A program made the position numbers and the translations under genes. From Nitrobacter sp. NHB1 (GTDB lineage Bacteria; Pseudomonadota; Alphaproteobacteria; Rhizobiales; Xanthobacteraceae): a stretch of 64,000 nucleotides of DNA. Shown in pieces: positions 23,857-34,078 of the stretch. The stretch's first letter is position 1, and each line of letters opens with the position of its first letter. The stretch spans positions 1,364,001 to 1,428,000 of the forward strand of contig NZ_JBAMDA010000001.1 in the NCBI RefSeq assembly GCF_036964665.1. Direction: 5' to 3'. The notes below the pieces were generated by a model. The model did no database searches. It was given only the letters and a program-made list of their open reading frames with translations, and was not told where the DNA came from.

Positions 23857-25931
23857 TGAAAATCTCGGAAGGCACACATGTCCGCCTTGGTTCGAACTGG
23901 GATGGGCGCGGAACCAATTTTGCGCTTTTTTCAGCACATGCGGAAAAAGTCGAGCTATGCCTGTTCGACAGCCAGGGGCGACGGGAGATCGAACGCGTCG
24001 CGTTGCCCGAGCATAATGAAGACGTCTGGCACGGCTATCTCAACGACGTTTCGCCCGGTCAGCTCTACGGCTACCGCGTCTATGGCCCCTACGATCCCCA
24101 GCACGGGCATCGGTTCAACTCCCACAAGCTTCTGCTCGATCCTTACGCGAAGAAAGTCAGCGGACGGCTCGTCTGGAGCGATGCGCATTTCGCCTACCGC
24201 ACCGGAAGCCCGCGCGAGGATCTGTCCTTCGACCGGCGCGACAACGCACGCGCCATGCCGAAAGCCACCGTCATCGACGAAACATTCAACTGGGGCCGGC
24301 GCGAACCGCGACCCAGCATTTCCTGGGAAGATACGATCATCTATGAAGCTCACGTCAAAGGCCTGACCAGGACGCGTCGGGATATTTCTCCTGAACTGCG
24401 CGGAACCTACCGCGCGCTCGCGGCGCCAGCCATGATCGATCACCTGCGGCGGCTCGGCGTCACCACCATCGAGCTTCTGCCGGTTCATGGCTTCATCGAT
24501 GACCGTCAACTGGTCGAGCGCAAGCTGAGCAACTATTGGGGATACAATTCAATCTCGTTTCTCGCACCGGAGCAGCGCTACGCCAAGGATGCCGCGCTGG
24601 ACGAATTCCGCACGTCGGTTGCCCGCCTGCACGACGCCGGCTTCGAGGTCATACTCGACGTCGTCTACAATCATACTGCCGAAGGCAATCACCTCGGGCC
24701 GACGCTGTCGTTCCGCGGCATCGACAACGCATCCTACTATTGGTTGATGCCGGATAACCCACGCTTCTACGACGACTTCACAGGCACCGGTAACTCGCTG
24801 AACCTCACTCACCCCCGCGTGCTGCAGATGGTGATGGACTCGCTGCGCTATTGGGTCGAAGTCTGCCACATCGACGGATTCCGCTTCGACCTCGCCAGCA
24901 CGCTGGCGCGCGGTCCCCATGGATTCGACCGCAACAGTTCTTTTTTTACTGCAATCCGGCAGGATCCCGCTCTTGCCGCGGTCAAGCTTGTCGCCGAGCC
25001 CTGGGATGTCGGCGCCGGCGGCTATCAGGTCGGCGGCTTTCCTTCGCAATGGTCGGAGTGGAACGACCGATATCGCAGCATCCTACGCCGCTACTGGGCC
25101 GGCGAAGGACATCTGATCGGCGATGTCGGCGGCCGCATGACCGGATCGTCCGACCTCTTCAACCATGACGACCGCGCGCCTCGCGCCGGCATCAATCACG
25201 TCACCGTCCACGACGGCTTCACGCTCGCCGATCTGTTTTCCTATAACGAAAAACACAACGAGGCCAACGGCGAGGACAATCGCGACGGCTCCAATGACAA
25301 TCTCAGCAATAACTGCGGCCACGAAGGACCGACGGACGACCCTGCGATCGTTGCGCTCCGCCGCCAGCTTCGCAAGAACCAGCTCGCCTGCCTGCTGCTC
25401 GCCCAAGGCGTTCCGCTTCTCCTTGCGGGCGATGAGGTCGGCAACAGCCAGCATGGAAACAACAACGCCTATTGCCAGGACAACGAGATCGGGTGGATCG
25501 ACTGGAGCGGCCTTGGCCATGAGGACGACGACATGACCGGCTTCGTCGGACGCCTTACCGCCATCCGAAGACGCTTTGCGCAGATCAGGGCGCGACAATG
25601 GGTGGTCGGCAAGAAGGTGGACGGCTCCTATGGCGTGCTGTGGCTGACCCCGCACGGCAACGAAATGACCGAAGCCGACTGGAATTTCCCGGAAGGACGG
25701 TTTCTCTCTTACGTGCTCGGCCCGATGGAGCACGGTGGGCAGGCGCTCTACGTCGTCCTCAACGCGGTGCCGGAGCCGGTCGAATTCAGGCTTCCAAGCA
25801 TGGAACAGTATAAGACCTGGTCGATCGTGCTTCATACCACGGACGATGATGCCGAAGGCAGCGCGCACGACCCCAACGCGACGATGCAGGCGCCGCCTCG
25901 CAGCGTGATCGCCTTCGCAGGCCAGCCATGA
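23853..25931 (+). CDS. glgX: glycogen debranching enzyme (isoamylase type)
   Basis: This GH13_11 enzyme of 692 aa hydrolyses alpha-1,6 branch points, preferably short stubs left by phosphorylase. A CBM48 domain opens the protein ([19 protein letters not shown]). The nucleophile is D346 in [11 protein letters not shown] and the acid/base is E382 in VAEPWDVG. The transition-state Asp region is [11 protein letters not shown]. Two consecutive ATGs at 23853 and 23856 both overlap the glgB stop; the first gives the 4-bp ATGA arrangement. Its action with GlgP, or upstream of TreY, explains its place in the operon. Confidence 0.95.
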   Translation: MMKISEGTHVRLGSNWDGRGTNFALFSAHAEKVELCLFDSQGRREIERVALPEHNEDVWHGYLNDVSPGQLYGYRVYGPYDPQHGHRFNSHKLLLDPYAKKVSGRLVWSDAHFAYRTGSPREDLSFDRRDNARAMPKATVIDETFNWGRREPRPSISWEDTIIYEAHVKGLTRTRRDISPELRGTYRALAAPAMIDHLRRLGVTTIELLPVHGFIDDRQLVERKLSNYWGYNSISFLAPEQRYAKDAALDEFRTSVARLHDAGFEVILDVVYNHTAEGNHLGPTLSFRGIDNASYYWLMPDNPRFYDDFTGTGNSLNLTHPRVLQMVMDSLRYWVEVCHIDGFRFDLASTLARGPHGFDRNSSFFTAIRQDPALAAVKLVAEPWDVGAGGYQVGGFPSQWSEWNDRYRSILRRYWAGEGHLIGDVGGRMTGSSDLFNHDDRAPRAGINHVTVHDGFTLADLFSYNEKHNEANGEDNRDGSNDNLSNNCGHEGPTDDPAIVALRRQLRKNQLACLLLAQGVPLLLAGDEVGNSQHGNNNAYCQDNEIGWIDWSGLGHEDDDMTGFVGRLTAIRRRFAQIRARQWVVGKKVDGSYGVLWLTPHGNEMTEADWNFPEGRFLSYVLGPMEHGGQALYVVLNAVPEPVEFRLPSMEQYKTWSIVLHTTDDDAEGSAHDPNATMQAPPRSVIAFAGQP

Positions 25932-27688
25932 GCGCCGGCCGCTTCGGCCCCGTTCTCAGGCCGGACGGCACGACGTTCCGGCTTTGGGCGCCCGCGGCCG
26001 ACGAAGTCGCGGTCATCACCGACACCGCGCACACGATGGCAAAAGACAGTGACGGCTGGTTCATCGCCGAGGTGGCCGCGGCCCGGCCCGGTACACGCTA
26101 TCACTATCGGATCGACGGCAGCCTGAATGCGCCGGATCCGGCGTCGTCATATCAACCCGATGATGTGTCCGGTCCCAGCGAAGTTGTCGACCACAGCCGT
26201 TTCCAATGGAAAGCAATCGACTGGCGCGGGCGGCCGTGGCACGAAACGGTCATCCTCGAATGTCACGTCGGCACGTTTACGCCGGAAGGCACGTATCGGG
26301 CCATGATCGGCAAGCTCGATCATCTGGTTTCGACCGGAATCACTGCTCTCGAATTGATGCCGGTCGCCGATTTCGCGGGGAGGCGGAATTGGGGTTACGA
26401 CGGCGCGCTGTGGTACGCGCCCGATCATGTTTACGGCACGCCGGACGATCTCAGGGAGTTGATCGATCAGGCCCATCTGCGCGGACTGATGGTCTTTCTC
26501 GATGTCGTCTATAACCACTTCGGGCCGGAGGGAAATTATCTCGGGCGCTACGCACCGCAGTTTTTCCGCTCGGAAACGCTATGGGGTGCTGCGATCGACT
26601 ATCGCGTTCCGGAAGTCCGCGCTTTCGCCGTCGACAATGCACTGCACTGGCTCGGCAACTATCGCTTCGACGGCCTTCGCCTCGACGCGGTACATGCCCT
26701 CGCCGAGGTTGGCGAGCCGTCGATCCTGAACGATATCAGCCGCGCGGTCGGGGTTCTGGCGCGGCAAAGCGGACGGCATATCCACCTTGTGCTGGAGAAC
26801 GACGACAACCGCGCGGCGTTGCTCGATCCTTCTTCCGGCATCCCCGAGGGAAAGTATCGCGCACAGTGGAACGACGACTACCATCACGTCTGGCATGTCA
26901 TCCTCACCCAGGAGACCCACGGCTATTACGGCGACTATGCCACGCAGCCGCGCCATCTGCTCGCGCGAACGTTGCGCGGCGGCTTTGCCTATCAGGGCGA
27001 ACCCTCGGCCTATCGCGGCGGGCGCGCTCGCGGGGAACGGATCGGCGCGCTCCCGCCCGCCGCCTTCGTGAACTTCCTTCAGAATCACGACCAGATCGGC
27101 AACCGCGCGCTGGGCGACCGCCTCGAATGGACCGCCGACGCGCGGGCTATCGAGGCCGCGCTCGCGATCACGCTGCTCGCGCCGATGCCGCCCTTGATGT
27201 TCATGGGCGAGGAATGGGGAGCGACCACGCCCTTTCCATTTTTCTGCGACTTCAAGGGCGACCTTGCCGATGCGGTGCGAGCCGGGCGGCGCAGGGAATA
27301 CGCCGAGGCCTATGAGGCGTTCGGGGATGACGTCCCCGATCCCCTTGCGCAGTCAACGTTCGAGTCGGCGGTTCTGGTGTGGCCTGAGGAGGACCAACAC
27401 CTGCCGCGGCATGAGTTCGTCAAGGAACTGTTGCGAATCCGCCGGCACGAACTCATGCCGCATCTTGGCAGCGCAACGTTCGCCTCGGCCGAGCTGCGTC
27501 AAAACGATCGCCTGCTGATCGCATACTGGCGCCTCGGCAACAGCGCACTCCTACATCTTCGCGCCAACATCTCGGATCACAACGTCACCAATGACGTGCC
27601 TCCAATGCCGGGTCGCCCGATCTGGGGCGGAGAGCCGCCGGCGCGCTTGCCGGCCTGGTCGGTCTTCTGGTCCATGGGAGCGATCTGA
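25928..27688 (+). CDS. treZ: malto-oligosyltrehalose trehalohydrolase
   Basis: This GH13_10 enzyme of 586 aa releases trehalose from malto-oligosyltrehalose produced by TreY. It has an N-terminal CBM48 domain (FRLWAPAADEVAVI). The nucleophile is D253 in FDGLRLDAVHAL and the acid/base E290 in VLENDDN, a TreZ signature. NFLQNHDQIGNRA supplies the third carboxylate. It overlaps the glgX stop by 4 bp and the treY start by 1 bp, strong evidence for translational coupling. Confidence 0.96.
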   Translation: MSAGRFGPVLRPDGTTFRLWAPAADEVAVITDTAHTMAKDSDGWFIAEVAAARPGTRYHYRIDGSLNAPDPASSYQPDDVSGPSEVVDHSRFQWKAIDWRGRPWHETVILECHVGTFTPEGTYRAMIGKLDHLVSTGITALELMPVADFAGRRNWGYDGALWYAPDHVYGTPDDLRELIDQAHLRGLMVFLDVVYNHFGPEGNYLGRYAPQFFRSETLWGAAIDYRVPEVRAFAVDNALHWLGNYRFDGLRLDAVHALAEVGEPSILNDISRAVGVLARQSGRHIHLVLENDDNRAALLDPSSGIPEGKYRAQWNDDYHHVWHVILTQETHGYYGDYATQPRHLLARTLRGGFAYQGEPSAYRGGRARGERIGALPPAAFVNFLQNHDQIGNRALGDRLEWTADARAIEAALAITLLAPMPPLMFMGEEWGATTPFPFFCDFKGDLADAVRAGRRREYAEAYEAFGDDVPDPLAQSTFESAVLVWPEEDQHLPRHEFVKELLRIRRHELMPHLGSATFASAELRQNDRLLIAYWRLGNSALLHLRANISDHNVTNDVPPMPGRPIWGGEPPARLPAWSVFWSMGAI

Positions 27689-30546
27689 TGGACGGCGGCA
27701 TTCCCCGTGCAACCTATCGCCTGCAATTCACGTCCGGTTTCACTTTTGACGATGCCGCGGCCATCGTCCCCTACCTCAAGAAACTCGGCATCACGCATCT
27801 CTATGCATCGCCGTTCATGAAGGCGCGGCGGGGCAGCACACACGGCTACGACATCGTCGATCACAATGTCATCAACCCCGAACTCGGCGGCGAAGACGGC
27901 TTCAATCGCCTGAGTGCAGCTTTGACGTCTCACGAGATCGGCGTGATCCTTGATTTCGTTCCAAACCACATGGGCGTGCACCATGCCGACAACGCCTGGT
28001 GGCTGGACGTGCTCGAATGGGGGCCGAAGTCGGCGTTCGCCGATTCCTTCGATATCGAATGGGATATCCTTCCGTTCCGCAACAAGCCGGGACTGTTGCT
28101 TCCGATTTTGGGATCGGCCTACGGCGTTTCGCTCACGCGAGGCGACATCGAATTAAAGTACGATCCGCGGGGCGGAAGTTTTTCAGCGTGGTATTTCGAG
28201 CACCGGCTGCCGATCGCACCGGAACGCTACAGTGATATCCTCAAAACAATCGCGAGCCAGCTTTCGCCGACGTCCGCCCGGGACGATCTGCTGGCGATCG
28301 CCGGGCGCTACGCCGGTCGGGATAATCCCGGGCGCGATCATGCATCTGCCCTCAAACGCGACATTGCGGCTGTCGCCGGCGGCCCTGCTGCGATCGATCA
28401 AGGCCTTGAGGCCTACCGGTCCGCGCCCGACAAACCCGCGCAGACCAATGCTCTTCATCAATTGCTGGAACGACAGCATTACAGGCTTGCGCACTGGAAG
28501 CTTGCAACCAGCGAAATCAACTATCGACGATTTTTCGACGTGAACTCTCTGGCGGGACTTCGCGTCGAGGATCGCGATACGTTCGACCGCATTCATGGTC
28601 TTGTTCGCCGGCTCATCGCCGAAAACAAGATTCAGGGCTTGCGGCTCGATCACATCGACGGGCTGTACGACCCTGCGCAGTATTGCAGGCGTTTGCGGCG
28701 CCTGATCCGCGAAGCCCAGGGCGCGGATCGCCGCCCATTCTATCTGCTGATCGAAAAAATTCTCGGAGATCACGAAGCGCCGCCGCAATTCGCCGGCATC
28801 GACGGCACCACGGGCTATGAGTGGCTGAACGCCATCACCCATGTCCTGGCCGACGAGGATGGTCTCAAGAACCTCGACGAGGTCTGGCGTCAGGCCGGCG
28901 ATATCGCGCCCGCCTTCGATCCCGTATTGCGCGCTGCCAAACGGCGCGTGATCGAGACCTTGCTCGCAAGCGAATTCACCGTTCTCACCCGGTTGCTGGC
29001 CCGCATCGCGGCGGGTCATTATTCCACGCGCGACTATTCCGCGGACAGCCTTCGCCAGGCCTTCGAGTTGTTCGTCCTGCATTTTCCGGTTTACCGCACC
29101 TACATCACGCAGGCGGGACCGACCGAGGGCGAACGAAAACTCATCTCCGGGACGATAGCGAAAGCGCGGCAGGAGTGGTTTGCCGCCGATGACGGAATTT
29201 TTGACTTCCTGCAGGATACGCTGACGCTCGATCTGCTGGCCGCCGGAAGGCCGACGCACAGCCGTCAGCGGGTCCGCCGGTTTGCGCTCAAGGTCCAGCA
29301 GTTTACCGGACCGACGATGGCCAAGTCTCTCGAAGACACCGCCTTTTATCGTTATCACCGCCTTCTTGCTTTCAACGAGGTCGGCGGAAACCCGGCCGCG
29401 CCGGCTCTCGATGTTGCCGGTTTTCACCGCAAGATGCTGGAGCGCGCCGGCCGCCAACCGCACGGACTGACAGCCACGGCAACCCATGACACCAAACGCG
29501 GAGAGGACGCGCGCACGCGGATCCTCGCGCTGACCGAGTTGTCGGACGAATGGGCGAGCATGGTCGGGCGATGGAAGACGCTCAATGCGGGATTGGTTTC
29601 TACCAACAACGGCGTCCGCAGCCCGTCCGTGGCGGACGAATACATGCTGTATCAGGCGCTGATCGGCACCCTGCCCCTGCCCCTTGATAATACCCCGCCT
29701 GCATTTGTAGCGCGAATGCAGGCCTACGCCGAAAAAGCCTGCCGCGAGGCCAAGCTGCAAACAAGCTGGCTCAATCCGGACGCATCTTACGAAGCCGGCG
29801 TCAGGAAATTTCTGGCCGGCATCCTGGACGAACGCAGGTCGTCCGAATTTCTTCAATCCCTGAAAACCTTCGCACGCCGGGCCTCGCTGATCGGCGCATT
29901 GAACTCGCTGAGCCAGATCACGCTGAAGGCGACGATGCCCGGCGTCCCCGATTTCTACCAAGGCACGGAACTGTGGGATTTCTCGCTGGTCGATCCGGAT
30001 AACCGACGGCCAGTGGATTTTGCGGCGCGCGAAGCCTTTCTCGACGCCGGACACGCTGATATGGCAGTGCTCACCGAGAGCTGGAGCGACGGTCGCGTCA
30101 AGCTCGCATGGACGCATCACCTTCTGGACATGCGGGCGCGCCATGCGAAAGTCTTCACCGATGGAGATTACAGGCCGCTTACCGTCGAAGGCGCACATCG
30201 CAGCCACGTCATCGCATTTGCCCGCACCCACCGCAGCGAAGCCGTCGTTGTCGTAGCCTTACGGCATTTTTCGTCATTCACGGACGCCGGCATGATGTGG
30301 CCGACGTTTGACAGCCTCGATGCCCGCGTCGATCTGGGCAACCTGGCTCTCATTCATCCGGCGGTGATGGAACGGAAACTCGACCTCAAGCGACTGTTTG
30401 ACCGGCTGCCGGCGGCTGTGCTGTCGGCGAGAATTTCTACAAGGTCCGAGATCGCTCGCTCCAGGCGGCTGGAACAAGAGTTCCAAAAACGGAGCAAGCG
30501 CGATACGATCCCGGTCAAGGGCCATTTTGGCAAAAACGCACGCTGA
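27688..30546 (+). CDS. treY: malto-oligosyltrehalose synthase
   Basis: This GH13_26 intramolecular transglucosylase of 952 aa converts the reducing-end alpha-1,4 bond of a maltodextrin to the alpha,alpha-1,1 bond of trehalose. The N-terminus ATYRLQFTSGFTFDDA is characteristic. The nucleophile is D321 in GLRLDHIDGLYDP, the acid/base E356 in LIEKIL, and TATHDTKRGEDAR is the conserved third-carboxylate region. It is slightly longer than most TreY proteins. It overlaps treZ by 1 bp; with TreZ it returns glucan to trehalose, the substrate of TreS. Confidence 0.96.
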   Translation: MDGGIPRATYRLQFTSGFTFDDAAAIVPYLKKLGITHLYASPFMKARRGSTHGYDIVDHNVINPELGGEDGFNRLSAALTSHEIGVILDFVPNHMGVHHADNAWWLDVLEWGPKSAFADSFDIEWDILPFRNKPGLLLPILGSAYGVSLTRGDIELKYDPRGGSFSAWYFEHRLPIAPERYSDILKTIASQLSPTSARDDLLAIAGRYAGRDNPGRDHASALKRDIAAVAGGPAAIDQGLEAYRSAPDKPAQTNALHQLLERQHYRLAHWKLATSEINYRRFFDVNSLAGLRVEDRDTFDRIHGLVRRLIAENKIQGLRLDHIDGLYDPAQYCRRLRRLIREAQGADRRPFYLLIEKILGDHEAPPQFAGIDGTTGYEWLNAITHVLADEDGLKNLDEVWRQAGDIAPAFDPVLRAAKRRVIETLLASEFTVLTRLLARIAAGHYSTRDYSADSLRQAFELFVLHFPVYRTYITQAGPTEGERKLISGTIAKARQEWFAADDGIFDFLQDTLTLDLLAAGRPTHSRQRVRRFALKVQQFTGPTMAKSLEDTAFYRYHRLLAFNEVGGNPAAPALDVAGFHRKMLERAGRQPHGLTATATHDTKRGEDARTRILALTELSDEWASMVGRWKTLNAGLVSTNNGVRSPSVADEYMLYQALIGTLPLPLDNTPPAFVARMQAYAEKACREAKLQTSWLNPDASYEAGVRKFLAGILDERRSSEFLQSLKTFARRASLIGALNSLSQITLKATMPGVPDFYQGTELWDFSLVDPDNRRPVDFAAREAFLDAGHADMAVLTESWSDGRVKLAWTHHLLDMRARHAKVFTDGDYRPLTVEGAHRSHVIAFARTHRSEAVVVVALRHFSSFTDAGMMWPTFDSLDARVDLGNLALIHPAVMERKLDLKRLFDRLPAAVLSARISTRSEIARSRRLEQEFQKRSKRDTIPVKGHFGKNAR

Positions 30547-30638
30547 TCGCGGACTGCGCAAGGCATCACAAACTTCTAAAGTCTGGCGAGTTCGCGACCT
30601 GCCCACCGACATGGGCGGAAACAGATCGGAATTTCAGG

Positions 30639-33134
30639 ATGGTCTTTGAATTCCCCCCCAAGCAAGATCGCATCCTCGAAGATGACGCATCGACCCGGCC
30701 CGAATCCGGAGACGACGACATCGTCGCGGAGATCAAGAGCGCGATACTGTCCAAAATCGTGCTGGCGGCAGGAAAGGATGTCAAGCGCGCCAATCTCCAC
30801 GACTGGTACATCGCAGCGGCGCTGACGCTGCGCGACCGCATCGTCTATCAATGGCTTCAATCCGATCATGCCGCTCAGAGTCGTGGCGACAAGCGTGTCT
30901 ATTATCTGTCCCTCGAGTTCCTGATCGGACGACTGCTGACGGACGCCCTGACGAACATGTCGCTGATGGGACCGTTCCGCACGGCGATCGAGGACCTCGG
31001 CATTGATTTCGACGCGTTGCGCGACGTCGAGCCAGACGCCGCGCTCGGCAATGGTGGCCTGGGCCGGCTCGCCGCGTGTTTCATGGAAAGCATGGCGACG
31101 CTTGCGATTCCGGCGCGAGGTTATGGCATTCGCTATGAACACGGGCTGTTTCGCCAGATCGTTTCCGACGGATGGCAGGAAGAGTTTCCGGAACAGTGGC
31201 TGCTCTCCGGAAATCCTTGGGAATTCGAACGCGGCGACGTGGTGTTCGATATCCAGTATGGCGGACATCTCGACCGCATCGAGCAGACCGGCCAACCATC
31301 GCGGACGCTCTGGGTACCGGATGAGACCATTCAGGCGGTCGCCTACGACACGCCGATCGTCGGCTGGCGCGGCCGTCACGTCAATGCGCTGCGGCTATGG
31401 TCCGCACGCGCGGTCGATCCGATGCGCCTCGACACCTTCAACAGCGGCGATCACCTCGGCGCGATGTCGGAGATGGCGCGGGCGGAAGCGATCTCGAAAT
31501 TTCTGTATCCAAGCGACGAAACGCCGGCCGGCCGCGCATTGCGCCTGCGTCAGGAGTACTTTTTCGTCTCTGCCTCGTTGCAGGACATCCTCGACCGCCA
31601 TCTTCACGCCGATGGCGACATCAGGTCGCTGCCATCCCATGCGGCGATCCAGCTCAACGATACCCATCCCAGCCTTGCCGTTCCCGAACTGATGCGGCTG
31701 CTGGTGGACAAATATCAGATCGGCTGGGACGGCGCCTGGGACATCACCACCAAGACAATCTCCTACACCAATCACACGCTGTTGCCGGAGGCGCTGGAGA
31801 CCTGGCAGGTCGAACTGTTCGAGCGGATGCTGCCGCGCCATCTCGACATCATTTACCGGATCAACGTCGACCATCTTGCCGCAGCGGAAAAGCATTTTGG
31901 AGCGAACACCTGCTCCCGGACATCGGTGTCGCTGATCGACGAAACAGGCGGGCGCCGCGTCCGCATGGGGCATCTCGCCTTCGTTGGCTCCCACCGCATC
32001 AATGGCGTCTCCGCCATGCATAGCGAACTCATGCGCGAAACCGTGTTCGCCGATCTGAACAGCCTTTATCCCGGTCGCATCACCAACAAGACCAACGGCA
32101 TCACGTTCCGCCGCTGGCTGCATCAATGCAATCGGGGACTCACCTCCCTGCTTCAGGATGCATGTGGCGCTGCGGTTCTCGACGAGCCAGAGCGGTTGCG
32201 GATGCTGGAGCCACTGTCGGACGACCGCGCGTTCCAGCAGCGCTTCGAGGCGGTCAAGCGGGCAAACAAGGTCGCGCTCGCCCAAGTCATAGCCAGCCAG
32301 CTCGGCATTGTCGTCGATCCGTCGGCATTGTTCGACGTCCAGATCAAGCGCATCCATGAATACAAGCGCCAGCTTCTCAACGCGATCGAGGCGGTTGCGC
32401 TCTATCAGGCCATCCTAGCGAATCCGGAAGGCAACTGGACGCCGCGCATCAAGATTTTCGCCGGAAAAGCCGCGGCGAGCTACCGGCAGGCCAAGCTCAT
32501 CATCAAGTTCATCAACGACATCGGCAACGTAATCAACAACGATCCCGCGATCAGGGATCTTCTCAAGGTCGTCTTCATCCCGAACTATAATGTCAGCGCC
32601 GCTGAAATCATCGTCCCGGCGAGCGACCTGTCCGAACAGATTTCCACCGCCGGCATGGAAGCCTCCGGAACCGGCAACATGAAGCTCGCACTGAACGGCG
32701 CAATCACAATCGGAACGCTCGACGGCGCCAACATCGAAATTCTCGAGCATGTCGGCGAGGACAATATCTTCATCTTCGGCATGAAAGCGGATGAGGTTGT
32801 CCAGCGCCGCGCCACGGGACTGGATGCCACCGGCATCATCTCGTCATCGCCGATGCTGACTGGTGTGATCGAGGCCATCGAACGCGGCGTGTTCTCGCCC
32901 GACGACCCTTCGCGTTTCGCGCCCATCGCCCACGCGCTGCGTTTTCTCGACCACTATCTGGTGTCGGCCGATTTCGAGGATTATTACCGCACGCAACGCG
33001 CCGTCGACATGAAATGGGATAGTCCGGGGTGGGCCCGCTCAAGCATTCTCAACGTCGCGCGCATGGCGTGGTTCTCGTCCGACCGCACCATCCGCGAATA
33101 CGCCGAGGATATCTGGACTATTCCCCTGACCTGA
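30639..33134 (+). CDS. glgP: glycogen/alpha-glucan phosphorylase
   Basis: This GT35 enzyme of 831 aa releases glucose 1-phosphate from alpha-glucan. The PLP lysine is K682 in GTGNMKLALNGA, and the conserved YYLSLEFLIGR, NGGLGRLAACFMES and QVIASQLG-containing regions are present. Lengths match bacterial GlgP. It follows treY after 92 bp, so it may be read from the operon promoter or from its own. The ATG at 30639 has only a weak CAGG upstream. No allosteric site is apparent, as usual for bacterial forms. Confidence 0.95.
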   Translation: MVFEFPPKQDRILEDDASTRPESGDDDIVAEIKSAILSKIVLAAGKDVKRANLHDWYIAAALTLRDRIVYQWLQSDHAAQSRGDKRVYYLSLEFLIGRLLTDALTNMSLMGPFRTAIEDLGIDFDALRDVEPDAALGNGGLGRLAACFMESMATLAIPARGYGIRYEHGLFRQIVSDGWQEEFPEQWLLSGNPWEFERGDVVFDIQYGGHLDRIEQTGQPSRTLWVPDETIQAVAYDTPIVGWRGRHVNALRLWSARAVDPMRLDTFNSGDHLGAMSEMARAEAISKFLYPSDETPAGRALRLRQEYFFVSASLQDILDRHLHADGDIRSLPSHAAIQLNDTHPSLAVPELMRLLVDKYQIGWDGAWDITTKTISYTNHTLLPEALETWQVELFERMLPRHLDIIYRINVDHLAAAEKHFGANTCSRTSVSLIDETGGRRVRMGHLAFVGSHRINGVSAMHSELMRETVFADLNSLYPGRITNKTNGITFRRWLHQCNRGLTSLLQDACGAAVLDEPERLRMLEPLSDDRAFQQRFEAVKRANKVALAQVIASQLGIVVDPSALFDVQIKRIHEYKRQLLNAIEAVALYQAILANPEGNWTPRIKIFAGKAAASYRQAKLIIKFINDIGNVINNDPAIRDLLKVVFIPNYNVSAAEIIVPASDLSEQISTAGMEASGTGNMKLALNGAITIGTLDGANIEILEHVGEDNIFIFGMKADEVVQRRATGLDATGIISSSPMLTGVIEAIERGVFSPDDPSRFAPIAHALRFLDHYLVSADFEDYYRTQRAVDMKWDSPGWARSSILNVARMAWFSSDRTIREYAEDIWTIPLT

Positions 33135-33207
33135 TGCCGATGCCAGCAGCGACGGCCGCGCCCGGACCATGACTCGGGACGTGGTCGTGCCGATTGCCCG
33201 GCCGCCA

Positions 33208-33528
33208 TCAGGCGATGCCGAGATGGCTCTTGGCGTCCGGCGTCATCATGTCCGGCGTCCACGGCGGATTGTAGGTGAGCGCGACATCGACGGCACCCAC
33301 AGAGGGCACGCTCGACGCCGCGTCGCGCGCGCCGTTCGTGAGGTAGTCAGTGGCCGGGCAGCCGCGTGTCGTCGTGGTCATGGCGACACGAACCACGCCA
33401 CCGTCCTCCACGGCGACGTCGTAAATAAGTCCGAGATCGACGATGTTGTAGCCCAGCTCTGGGTCGATCACGAGGCGCAACGCCTCCTTGACCTCGCCGG
33501 CGAGGGCTTCGCTCGCTTCGGGCGTCAT
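33208..33528 (-). CDS. MIP18/DUF59 family protein (SufT/PaaD-like)
   Basis: This cytoplasmic protein of 106 aa is built of a single MIP18 (DUF59) domain, with DPELGYNIVDLGLIY and the conserved-Cys motif TTTTRGCPATDYL. Relatives (SufT, PaaD, the Mrp N-terminus) help mature Fe-S proteins. The ATG at 33528 has AGGAGG 5 nt upstream, which decides against a GTG at 33543. It is the last gene of the operon that begins at 35821. Association with DUF2249 proteins suggests maintenance or repair of Fe-S or metal centres, an inference from neighbours. Confidence 0.85.
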   Translation of the reverse strand: MTPEASEALAGEVKEALRLVIDPELGYNIVDLGLIYDVAVEDGGVVRVAMTTTTRGCPATDYLTNGARDAASSVPSVGAVDVALTYNPPWTPDMMTPDAKSHLGIA

Positions 33529-33539
33529 GCCGCCTCCTT

Positions 33540-34067
33540 TCACGCGGCCTGTTTGGCGGCGCCGACGCGAATCAGGATCTTGTAGGTCTTGCCATCCGGC
33601 TCGAAGCCGCCGTGCCAGGCGTGACCGCGCTTCGCCAGTTCCGGCAACAGGAACGCCGGCTCACGGCAGAGCAGCGCCGACAGCACCTCGCCCCGCGCCA
33701 TCGCTTCGGTCGCGGCGAGAATGCGCACCAGCGGCTCGGGCGGATCGAGATCGCGGTTATCCATGTGCTGCACGGGCTCCGGCCACGCGCCGTCGTCGGT
33801 CGCGGTCGTCGTCCGCGCCGGAGCGGCGCCGGCCGCCGTGCCCGGCGTGAACAGCACCTCCCAGTCACCGCCCCCGATTTCCCGCGCCTCGTAGCTGAAA
33901 CCCTTCGAGCCCAACACCTGGAACAGCGGCGTCGGCTTGAAGGTCGCGAGCAGCCGCAGACCCTGACCCGGCTGCAGCTTCGCCACCGCCGCTATAATCT
34001 CGCCGAACGGCTCGCCGCCGGCGCGCAGGATCGGGCGAACGTCGACGTCCATGAATTGAGTTGTCAT
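33540..34067 (-). CDS. double DUF2249 domain protein
   Basis: This protein of 175 aa has two tandem DUF2249 domains (about residues 6-75 and 101-168) joined by an Ala/Thr-rich linker. The first opens MDVDVRPILRAGGEPFGEI and the second MDNRDLDPPEPLVRIL. DUF2249 is a small alpha/beta fold related to TusA/SirA, found near nitric-oxide, denitrification and hemerythrin genes, with unproved biochemistry. No conserved TusA-like cysteine is evident in the first domain. The start has AAGGAGAG 5 nt upstream. It lies 11 bp upstream of the DUF59 gene and 12 bp downstream of the membrane-protein gene. Confidence 0.82.
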   Translation of the reverse strand: MTTQFMDVDVRPILRAGGEPFGEIIAAVAKLQPGQGLRLLATFKPTPLFQVLGSKGFSYEAREIGGGDWEVLFTPGTAAGAAPARTTTATDDGAWPEPVQHMDNRDLDPPEPLVRILAATEAMARGEVLSALLCREPAFLLPELAKRGHAWHGGFEPDGKTYKILIRVGAAKQAA

Positions 34068-34078
34068 GCGTCTCTCCT

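Noticed and set aside
28183-30231. A 682-codon open frame on the minus strand inside treY
   Set aside because: treY on the plus strand has full catalytic motifs across this span; the antisense translation shows no domain and no ribosome site.
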